A DNA stretch of 5,278 nucleotides from DATLAN01 sp035527455 (GTDB lineage: Bacteria > Planctomycetota > Planctomycetia > Pirellulales > Thermoguttaceae). Every line of letters begins with the position of its first letter. The first letter of the stretch is position 1. The notes beneath the pieces were generated by a model that saw only the letters and a list, made by a program, of their open reading frames with translations, had not been told where the DNA came from and ran no database searches. This document shows, one piece after another, positions 1 through 5,165 of the stretch. A program made the translations under genes and the position numbers. The stretch is taken from positions 1 to 5,278 of the forward strand of contig DATLAN010000390.1 in assembly GCA_035527455.1 (NCBI GenBank), given 5' to 3'.

Positions 1-899
1 TCAACATGCCGCGCGATACGACGCCGGCCGACGTCTCCCTTGCCTATTCCGAAGGTTGGCGATTGGGACTCAAGGCGCTGGCCATCTATCGAGACGGCTC
101 GAAGGAGAGCCAGCCGCTGTCGACCAGTACCGAAGCGGACAAGGCGGAGGCGAAACGCACGGCCGTACCGCGTCGCGAACGGTTACCCGACACGCGACAG
201 AGCCTCACCCACAAATTCAGTGTGGCGGGGCACGAGGGCTACATCACCGTCGGACTGTACAAGGACGGCCGGCCTGGAGAATTGTTCATCACCATGGCCA
301 AGGAGGGGAGCACGATCGGCGGGCTGATGGACTGCTTCGGCACGGCGGTCTCGATGAGCCTGCAATACGGCGTGCCGCTGGAGGTCTACGTCAACAAGTT
401 CTCGCACACCCGCTTCGAGCCGATGGGCTATACGAAGAACCCCGACATCCGCATCGCCAAGAGCATCGTGGATTACATCTTCCGCTGGATGGGCATCACG
501 TTCATGCCGGAGCAGCAGACGGCGAACAAGGAGGCCCCGCCCGCGGCCGCCGGCACGGTCCCGGAGGACTCCGACGACAGTGAAGCGGAGCCTCGGCCCG
601 CCGCCAAGACGGCCGGCGGGCCGAAATCCGGGCAAGGATCCGCCGGCAGCAACGGTTCGCGCGGGCCGGGCAAATCGCCCAGCGGCAACGGCGTAAAACG
701 ACGCGGCGCCGCCACGGCCACGTTGGAGTACCCCGCCGCGGCCGCGCTCCTGGAGACCGCCTCGCCGCTGGGCCGCAGCGAACAGTTTGCCATGTTCCAG
801 GCCGACGCCCCCAGTTGCGACAATTGCGGCGCCATCACCGTCCGCTGCGGCAACTGCTACCTCTGCTACAACTGCGGACAGAGCATGGGGTGTTCGTAG
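1..899 (+). CDS. nrdJ: Adenosylcobalamin-dependent (class II) ribonucleotide reductase, C-terminal part
   Basis: This is the 3' end of a gene that starts before the window. The frame is open from base 3 (Asn, then the Met codon at 6), so that Met is internal. The enzyme is cytoplasmic and reduces ribonucleotides to deoxyribonucleotides using a B12-derived radical. Residues below count from the Met at 6. Residues 1-40 match the end of the catalytic barrel, with DTTPADVSLAYSEGWRLGLK and AIYRDGSK. Residues 57-165 match the TSCPD domain typical of NrdJ, including GEGxxGGLxDxFG-like EGSTIGGLMDCFG and KSIVDYIFRWMG. Residues 170-240 are an Ala/Gly/Pro/Ser-rich linker of low complexity. The tail carries C271, C274, C281, C284, C287, C290 and C296, ending CGQSMGCS, which is the Cys-rich tail of this family thought to bind zinc and/or serve redox turnover. 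The stop is TAG. The linker is the only odd feature; the family assignment is secure. Confidence 0.95.
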   Translation, partial: NMPRDTTPADVSLAYSEGWRLGLKALAIYRDGSKESQPLSTSTEADKAEAKRTAVPRRERLPDTRQSLTHKFSVAGHEGYITVGLYKDGRPGELFITMAKEGSTIGGLMDCFGTAVSMSLQYGVPLEVYVNKFSHTRFEPMGYTKNPDIRIAKSIVDYIFRWMGITFMPEQQTANKEAPPAAAGTVPEDSDDSEAEPRPAAKTAGGPKSGQGSAGSNGSRGPGKSPSGNGVKRRGAATATLEYPAAAALLETASPLGRSEQFAMFQADAPSCDNCGAITVRCGNCYLCYNCGQSMGCS

Positions 900-924
900 G
901 GAAGGATGAATGCGGAAGGATGAA
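900..924. repeat. Two-copy direct repeat GGAAGGATGAA immediately after nrdJ
   Basis: The 11-mer GGAAGGATGAA occurs at 900-910 and again at 914-924, a 14-bp period, followed by a degenerate third piece (TGAATCC at about 928). The sequence directly shows the repeat. Runs of GGATGAA-like words are common intergenic filler in planctomycete genomes; this is recalled, not searched. No function is implied. Confidence 0.75.
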
Positions 925-1034
925 CGATGAATCCGGCCTATTGCAGACTGCGGATTTGATGTCCCGTATCCCTTCATAAGAGGGGCATAGGTATGGGGGT
1001 ACAGGGAAGGCGAGCAAGGCGTTTCTCAGTAAAT

Positions 1035-1070
1035 GGCCCTCACCCTAGCCCTCTCCCAGAGGGAGAGGGG
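1035..1070. repeat. REP-like palindromic intergenic element
   Basis: A perfect 9-bp inverted repeat, CCCTCTCCC (1049-1057) and GGGAGAGGG (1061-1069), encloses a 3-base AGA loop and is preceded by GGCCCTCACCCTAG. This matches a palindromic repeat found between genes in many bacteria, recognisable because its conceptual translation reads LALSQRERG on one strand and SPLSLWERARVR on the other. Conceptual ORFs across it are therefore artefacts. The hairpin is very stable but has no T tract, so it is not itself an intrinsic terminator. Such elements can protect 3' ends or be moved by REP-associated transposases; neither role is shown here. Confidence 0.75.
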
Positions 1071-1072
1071 AC

Positions 1073-1094
1073 TCATCTGCAGAAATCCAGATGA
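1073..1094. repeat. Perfect 7-bp inverted repeat (hairpin)
   Basis: TCATCTG (1073-1079) and CAGATGA (1088-1094) are perfect inverted arms around an 8-base loop. The hairpin lies 3 bp after the REP-like palindrome and 11 bp before the intrinsic terminator. Together the three form a run of consecutive hairpins that would appear at the 3' end of any plus-strand transcript. No known RNA family is recognised. Confidence 0.55.
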
Positions 1095-1105
1095 ATCATC
1101 CGTAG

Positions 1106-1136
1106 GGCGGCCTTGCACGTCGAGGTCGCCTTTTTT
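1106..1136 (+). terminator. Rho-independent terminator
   Basis: GGCGGCCT (1106-1113) pairs with AGGTCGCC (1123-1130) through eight base pairs, one of them G-U, closing a 9-base loop. Six T residues follow directly at 1131-1136. This is a textbook intrinsic terminator reading on the plus strand. It lies 207 bp after the nrdJ stop, so it would give nrdJ a long structured 3' untranslated region, or else end a separate small transcript from 900-1105. On the minus strand the hairpin has no downstream T run. Confidence 0.8.
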
Positions 1137-1234
1137 ACCGAGCATTTTCTCGATCGGCCCGATTCTATTCTCTTCTGTTCCGCTCGCCCTCTTTCCGCAG
1201 TACCCGGCACGCGCCAATGAGGTCCGCCAGGGTA

Positions 1235-1264
1235 TTGAACTTCCATCCTTTCTTCTGGTATGAT
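1235..1264 (+). promoter_or_regulatory. Extended -10 sigma-70-type promoter for the CD225-DUF2752 unit
   Basis: TTGAAC (1235-1240) is a four-of-six match to the -35 consensus. After an 18-bp spacer comes TATGAT (1259-1264), five of six against the -10 consensus, preceded by TG at 1256-1257, the extended -10 motif. Transcription would start near 1271, leaving a leader of about 70 bases before the ATG at 1342. It lies about 100 bp after the terminator, where a new transcription unit would be expected. Sigma factor preferences in this organism are unknown, so activity is inferred. Confidence 0.6.
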
Positions 1265-1341
1265 CTCGCTGGACGTTGGATACCGGAGGTTGGGCCACAG
1301 TCCGCTGGCTCGCCGCAAGACTTTGCACGGGGGAGGGCGTG

Positions 1342-1884
1342 ATGCCGATCAAGTTTGCTTGTGTGGAGTGCAATCGGTTGCTGCAAGTCAAGGACGAATT
1401 TGCAGGCAGGCAGGTTACCTGCCCCAAGTGTGGCACCGTGATGGCCGTTCCCATGCCGGGAACCGAATCTGCGGGCGAACATTCATTCGGGCCGGCCCCA
1501 CCGGCCGGTTTCGAAGACCGAAGTGCTTACGGCTTCGCCCGGGATGAGCCGGCCCATCGCGAGCCACCCCGCGCCGCGTCGCAGCAAGCCGGCGGATTCG
1601 CGGGCATCCGGAGCGAGACGGGCGGTTACGCGCCGCGCGACGTGCCCAATTACCTCGTGCAAGCGATCCTCTGCACGATCTTCTGCTGTCAACCGTTCGG
1701 CATTGTCGCCATCGTCTATGCGGCACAAGTCAACGGCCAACTGGCAACCGGCAACTACCGCGCGGCCCAGGCGTCCTCCAATAGCGCCCGCACGTGGTGT
1801 TGGGCTGCTTTCTTGTGCGGACTGGCGTTGATGCTCGTGTGGATGCTTGCCTTCGTGATGCTGCCGGCCCTGAGCAGGATGTGA
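1342..1884 (+). CDS. Zinc-ribbon / CD225 (dispanin)-domain membrane protein
   Basis: 180 residues. The start is ATG 1342: a purine-rich GGGGGAGGG (1329-1337) precedes it by 4 bases, and the zinc ribbon begins at once. An in-frame TTG at 1276 exists but would add 22 residues without family resemblance. Residues 1-37 form a compact zinc ribbon with C7-x2-C10 and C27-x2-C30, a module often seen at the front of planctomycete membrane proteins. Residues 38-100 are a Pro/Gly/Ala-rich, probably disordered linker. Residues 101-180 match the CD225/dispanin domain: VPNYL, then IFCCQPFGIVAIVYAAQVN, GNY, and the AR-W start of the second helix. Two membrane segments lie at about 104-127 and 154-176. The cysteines C111, C115 and C116 sit in the first helix as in eukaryotic IFITM relatives. 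Bacterial members have no established function. It is followed after 76 bp by a DUF2752 gene and probably shares its transcript. Confidence 0.85.
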   Translation: MPIKFACVECNRLLQVKDEFAGRQVTCPKCGTVMAVPMPGTESAGEHSFGPAPPAGFEDRSAYGFARDEPAHREPPRAASQQAGGFAGIRSETGGYAPRDVPNYLVQAILCTIFCCQPFGIVAIVYAAQVNGQLATGNYRAAQASSNSARTWCWAAFLCGLALMLVWMLAFVMLPALSRM

Positions 1885-1960
1885 TACGGACTCGCTCCTC
1901 GATTCGTGCGCCAAGACGAAGGAACTGCAACGGCTTCTCGAACGGTTCCACGGGTGGGAT

Positions 1961-2398
1961 ATGAACGACGTCGAAGCCAAGACGGTTTCCCGATTCCTCG
2001 TCTCGCATCGCGCCGGATCTGCGGGCGTCGTGATGGCGTCCCTGCTCGGGGCTTTGATCCTGTTTGCCCACGATCCGGCGAACTCCTCGCTTTTTCCCGC
2101 GTGCCCTTTTCGCGCCCTCACCGGCCTCCACTGTCCCGGTTGCGGAACATTGCGAGCGCTGCACCAGTTGCTGCACGGCAATCTCGCCGCATCGTTCTCG
2201 TTGAATCCGCTGATGGTGGTGTGTCTTCCCGTCGTCGCGTACTGGCTTGTCTCTTGCTTCCTGCGGGCAGTCAACGGACGAGGCTTGCCGAGTGTCCTGG
2301 TTTCCGCTATTTGGATTTACGTGCTTCTGGGAGTGATCGTCCTGTTTTGGGTTCTCAGAAACGTCCCCCACTATCCGTTTTCCCTCCTGGCCCAGTGA
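1961..2398 (+). CDS. DUF2752 family membrane protein
   Basis: 145 residues. ATG 1961 is preceded by a purine-rich GGGTGGGA (1952-1959), close but plausible as a ribosome binding site. The frame stays open back to 1874 without another ATG, so this start is preferred; M25 is a less likely alternative. The family signature is clear: C48-P-F followed by GLHCPGCGTLRA (residues 55-66, with C58 and C61), H68, then the NPL motif at 82-84. Three hydrophobic segments are visible at about 20-37, 84-104 and 110-132, so it is an inner-membrane protein. The CxxCG motif suggests metal or redox chemistry near the membrane surface, but no function is established for DUF2752. It lies 76 bp after the CD225 gene on the same strand and is probably its operon partner. 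Confidence 0.88.
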   Translation: MNDVEAKTVSRFLVSHRAGSAGVVMASLLGALILFAHDPANSSLFPACPFRALTGLHCPGCGTLRALHQLLHGNLAASFSLNPLMVVCLPVVAYWLVSCFLRAVNGRGLPSVLVSAIWIYVLLGVIVLFWVLRNVPHYPFSLLAQ

Positions 2399-2404
2399 GG
2401 CAAT

Positions 2405-2434
2405 GCGCCGAGACGGTCTCGCGCCCATCGTTTT
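2405..2434 (+). terminator. Possible weak terminator after DUF2752
   Basis: CGAGA (2409-2413) and TCTCG (2417-2421) pair around a 3-base CGG loop. The stem continues with GCG (2405-2407) against CGC (2422-2424) across one bulged C (2408). A run of four T residues follows at 2431-2434, but six bases separate it from the stem. The position, 7 bases after the DUF2752 stop, suits a terminator or attenuator; the short, displaced T run makes it a weak candidate. If active, the downstream MBL gene would need its own promoter in the remaining 37 bases, where I see none. Confidence 0.4.
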
Positions 2435-2471
2435 CCGGACATGACGCACTCGACTTACGAGGAACGCTGCC

Positions 2472-4457
2472 GTGAATACCCCTTCGCTTTCTCGCCGACG
2501 TTTTCTTCGCCATGCCGGGATCGGCACGCTGGCCCTGGCGGGAGGGCCATGGGGGCGGCCGGTCGTCGGTGCGGATGACGACGCGCCGGCGCAATCGGCC
2601 GTAACGCCCGAACCGCCGAGTCTCTCCCGGTTGACCGAACACCTGGCCGTTTACCGCGGGCCGATCAACGTGGGCATCTTGCACCATGCGGGCAAGGCGC
2701 TGCTGTTCGACTGCGGCGACGGGAGCGTGGCCGCGGCGTTGGCGGAGCTGGACGGGGCGTCGATCGACCGGATCCTCTTCACCCACCATCATCGCGACCA
2801 GGCGTGCGGCGCCTTCGCCCTGGCCGCCGGCGGCGCACGGATCGTCGTGCCGGCCGACGAACGCGAGCACTTCGACAACGTGGCCGCCTATTGGGCCAAT
2901 CCCAAGAGCCGCTGGCACATCTACAACCAGCACCCGCACCACCTGATGCTCGCCGAGCCGGTCCGCGTCGACGCCACCATGGCCGACGGCGATCAACTCG
3001 CGTGGGGACCGGCCAAGATCCGGGCGATGGCGACGCCGGGCCATACCGACGGCTCGCTCAGCTATCTGGTCGAAATCGACGGCAAGCGGATCGTCTTCTG
3101 CGGCGACGCGATCTACGACCAGCAGGGCCGCGTGTGGGAAATCCACAGCCTCCAGAAGGGCACGCAGACGACCGACTACCACGGGTTCCTCGGCGCCAGG
3201 CCGGAACTGGTCGAAAGCCTCCGCCGCATTGAAGAGACCCGGCCGGATCTGTTGATTCCGTCGCACGGCACGATCATCGCCGATCCGTCGCAGGCCGTCG
3301 AGCGGCTGGTCGCCCGATTGGACCGCTGTTACGACCGGTACGTGGCCATCTCGGCGCTGCGGCATTACTTCCCCAAGCTGTTCACCCAGTACGCCGGCCG
3401 CAAGGATCACATGCCGATCCGTCCGGGCAAGCCGGCACCCGATTGCCTGCGGCATATCGGCACGAGCTGGATCCTGGTGTCGAAAGACAAGGCGGCCTTC
3501 GTGATGGACTGCGGCAATCGGCGCGTGATCGAGGGGATCGAGCAATTCATCGAGCAGGACGAGGTCCGCCGCGTGGAAGGGCTTTGGGTCACCCACTATC
3601 ACGACGACCACGTCGACGCCATCCCCGATTTTCAGAAGGCGTTCGACTGCCCCTGCATCACCGACCGCTCCGTGGCCGAGGTGATCGGCGACCCGCTGGC
3701 GTGGCGGCTGCCGTGCATCTCGCCGAGCCGGGCCCGGGTGGATCGGGCGACCCGAGACGGCGAGTCCTGGACATGGCACGAGTTCCGGCTGACCGCCTAT
3801 CATTTCCCCGGCCAGACGCTCTATCACTCCGGGCTGTTCGTCGAGGGGGAAGGGCTGCGGATGCTCTTCGTGGGCGATTCGTTCACGATGGCCGGCATCG
3901 ACGACTACTGTGCGCCGAATCGCAACTGGCTGGGCGCCGGCGTCGGCTTCGACCGCTGCATCGCGCTGATCGAGAAGCTGCGGCCGACGCACGTCTTCAA
4001 CTGCCACGTGGCCGAGGCGTTCGACTTCACGGCGGAGCAATGCCGCCAAATGCGGGCGAACCTGGCCGAGCGCGAGGGGCTTTTCGGGCAGTTGGTCCCC
4101 TGGCCGCACGCCAACTTCGGCATGGACGAGCCCTGGGTCCGCTGCCATCCGTACGAACAACGGGCCGAGCCGGGCGCGAAGGCGGCTTTCCGCGTGGTGG
4201 CGACGAACCATGCCGAGACCACCGCCCGGCTGGCTTGCCGCGCCGTGCTTCCCCGGACGTTTGGCGGCGCGACGGCCGCACGCAACCGAGCGACGCGGTG
4301 GTCAAGCGTCCCCATTCCCTCGAAGACCGACGGCGAGGTGCCGCTTTCCTTCTCGATTCCTTCCGACACACCGCCCGGCCGCTACGTGGTCGCGGTAGAC
4401 GTCCGTCTCGACGACCGCTCGCTGCCGCAGTTCACCGAGGCGGTGGTGGTGGTGTGA
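2472..4457 (+). CDS. Tat-exported protein with tandem metallo-beta-lactamase-fold domains and a C-terminal Ig-like domain
   Basis: 661 residues. The start is GTG 2472, with GAGGA (2459-2463) eight bases upstream. Residues 7-13, SRRRFLR, followed by a hydrophobic stretch and VVGA (31-34), form a twin-arginine signal, so the protein should be folded before export. MBL domain 1 (about 53-290) has H105-x-H107-x-D109-Q110, H191 in PGHTDG, D212 in CGDA and H265 in PSHG. MBL domain 2 (about 322-525) has H375-x-H377-x-D379-H380, D469 in VGDS and H512 in NCHV, but reads PGQT (446-449) where PGHT is usual. Residues about 560-661 look like a beta-sandwich (Ig/NEW3-like) domain, with PPGRYVVAVDV near the end. 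The fold predicts a metal-dependent hydrolase; the substrate is unknown. Annotation as glyoxalase II or beta-lactamase would overreach. It lies 73 bp after DUF2752 and may or may not be cotranscribed with it. Confidence 0.88.
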   Translation: MNTPSLSRRRFLRHAGIGTLALAGGPWGRPVVGADDDAPAQSAVTPEPPSLSRLTEHLAVYRGPINVGILHHAGKALLFDCGDGSVAAALAELDGASIDRILFTHHHRDQACGAFALAAGGARIVVPADEREHFDNVAAYWANPKSRWHIYNQHPHHLMLAEPVRVDATMADGDQLAWGPAKIRAMATPGHTDGSLSYLVEIDGKRIVFCGDAIYDQQGRVWEIHSLQKGTQTTDYHGFLGARPELVESLRRIEETRPDLLIPSHGTIIADPSQAVERLVARLDRCYDRYVAISALRHYFPKLFTQYAGRKDHMPIRPGKPAPDCLRHIGTSWILVSKDKAAFVMDCGNRRVIEGIEQFIEQDEVRRVEGLWVTHYHDDHVDAIPDFQKAFDCPCITDRSVAEVIGDPLAWRLPCISPSRARVDRATRDGESWTWHEFRLTAYHFPGQTLYHSGLFVEGEGLRMLFVGDSFTMAGIDDYCAPNRNWLGAGVGFDRCIALIEKLRPTHVFNCHVAEAFDFTAEQCRQMRANLAEREGLFGQLVPWPHANFGMDEPWVRCHPYEQRAEPGAKAAFRVVATNHAETTARLACRAVLPRTFGGATAARNRATRWSSVPIPSKTDGEVPLSFSIPSDTPPGRYVVAVDVRLDDRSLPQFTEAVVVV

Positions 4458-4461
4458 GTGC

Positions 4462-4845
4462 TCAACCACCCTCATCCGGCCGATACTCGCGAATGCGATG
4501 CCTCTGAACGATCCAAAGCCTCCCACGGATGTCCGCCCGAGAAAGACCCTTGATCAGAACCTCCAGAGTCCTGAAGAGGTCGTCCGCGGTTGGGTTCGAG
4601 GGCAGCCGCACGACGGCGACACCGGCAGAGTCCGTGGGGTCGAAGAAGAATGGATTGCTGAAGTCAAGATCCAGGGTCACCAAACACCGGTTTTCCTTGC
4701 CGCAAACGTCGAACAGGGTTGCGTCAGACGCCGAAGCGAGTTCTTGCTGAAAAACGGTCGCCACGTCGAAACCCGCGCTGCGAAACAGCGCAGCCCCGCG
4801 GGAGCCGAGGTTCTCGTCCAATTTGACTCTGACGGTTTCACTCAC
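4462..4845 (-). CDS. DUF5615 PIN-like toxin (putative ribonuclease)
   Basis: 127 residues, starting at a GTG (complement of 4843-4845). The family is recognised by VKLDENL (residues 7-13, with D10, E11 and N12), the S40-D41 pair, and TLDLDF (58-63, with D60 and D62). These acidic residues match the metal-binding cluster of PIN-like (Mut7-C/DUF5615) nucleases. The length is normal for the family and all key acidic positions are present, so it looks intact. The gene overlaps its upstream DUF433 partner by 4 bp (GTGA on the coding strand, start GTG and stop TGA sharing bases), which points to translational coupling. The usual inference is a VapC-like RNase toxin held in check by the DUF433 partner; activity is not shown by sequence alone. 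Its stop lies 4 bp from the stop of the convergent MBL gene. Confidence 0.88.
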   Translation of the reverse strand: MSETVRVKLDENLGSRGAALFRSAGFDVATVFQQELASASDATLFDVCGKENRCLVTLDLDFSNPFFFDPTDSAGVAVVRLPSNPTADDLFRTLEVLIKGLSRADIRGRLWIVQRHRIREYRPDEGG

Positions 4846-5078
4846 GTCGGAATCTCGACGAATCTCTGTCTGGACATTTCCGCCCCGTACGCGATGCAGG
4901 CCAGCACGTCGGCTTCTTCCAGGCCGGGATATTCCTCCAGCACTTTCTCTACCGTCCAGCCGTCGGCAAGCAAGTCGAGTATCAGCGAGACCCAGATTCT
5001 GTGTCCGCGGATACAGGGCTTGCCGAAGCAGATGTTCGGATCGATCGAGATTCTCGCCAACAGGTCGGACTTGTTCAT
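4842..5078 (-). CDS. DUF433 antitoxin-like protein
   Basis: 78 residues. ATG 5078 is chosen because GGAGGG (5091 down to 5086) sits seven bases upstream. A GTG five codons earlier (5093) overlaps that ribosome binding site and is less likely. The sequence follows the DUF433 pattern: RISIDPNICFGKPCIRGHRI (residues 9-28), then LLADGWTVEKVLEEYPGL (36-53) and DVLACIAYGAE (57-67). Residues about 40-67 fit the helical, winged-helix-like DNA-binding half. DUF433 genes commonly precede DUF5615 nucleases and act as VapB-type antitoxins. The predicted role is to bind the toxin and repress the shared promoter. It is the first gene of the two-gene minus-strand unit. Confidence 0.9.
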   Translation of the reverse strand: MNKSDLLARISIDPNICFGKPCIRGHRIWVSLILDLLADGWTVEKVLEEYPGLEEADVLACIAYGAEMSRQRFVEIPT

Positions 5079-5085
5079 GGGCGTT

Positions 5086-5091
5086 CCCTCC
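5086..5091 (-). promoter_or_regulatory. Ribosome binding site of the DUF433 gene
   Basis: GGAGGG on the minus strand, seven bases before ATG 5078. This strong Shine-Dalgarno match decides the start, because the alternative GTG at 5093-5091 overlaps it and would have its own GGAGG only two bases upstream. Confidence 0.75.
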
Positions 5092-5133
5092 ACACCTCCA
5101 GTCTAAGCGGCCCTATCGCTCGCTGCAAGGTCG

Positions 5134-5165
5134 GTTTACAGTCGGGTGTCAACTGGCTGTTTACA
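5134..5165 (-). promoter_or_regulatory. Possible promoter/operator of the toxin-antitoxin pair
   Basis: GTTTACA occurs twice in the same orientation on the plus strand, at 5134-5140 and 5159-5165, 25 bp apart. Between the copies the minus strand carries an exact TTGACA (5152 down to 5147). The region lies 56-87 bp upstream of the DUF433 start, where an autoregulated promoter is expected. No good -10 box is found 16-18 bp after TTGACA, and a TAGACT at 5105-5100 would put the start almost on the ribosome binding site, so promoter assignment is tentative. The paired heptamers could be antitoxin binding sites. Confidence 0.3.

Noticed and set aside
970..985. Possible CCCTTC/GAGGGG hairpin
   Set aside because: Six pairs including a G-U, no neighbouring signal; could occur by chance.
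1033..1482. Several short open frames on both strands in the nrdJ-CD225 intergenic region
   Set aside because: Most run through the REP-like palindrome, the terminator or the promoter; those on the minus strand extend over the zinc ribbon. Peptides such as ALSQRERG are a hallmark of the repeat, not a protein.
1874..1960. Open in-frame extension upstream of the DUF2752 start
   Set aside because: It has no ATG, overlaps the end of the CD225 gene, and the DUF2752 homology does not need it. The few residues such as KELQRLLERF look protein-like but are too short to judge.
2355..4211. 618-codon open frame on the minus strand, opposite the MBL gene
   Set aside because: It is a GC-driven antisense shadow. 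Its translation is Arg/Asp/Gly/His/Val-rich with no recognisable domain, while the plus frame has a Tat signal and two complete MBL motif sets.
3443..4507. 354-codon open frame on the plus strand within the MBL gene
   Set aside because: It is a +1-type shadow, rich in Arg/Pro/Gly, lacks a ribosome binding site and overlaps a well-supported gene.
4498..5106. 202-codon open frame on the plus strand opposite the toxin-antitoxin pair
   Set aside because: It is a shadow; both minus-strand genes have clear family motifs and coupled start/stop codons.
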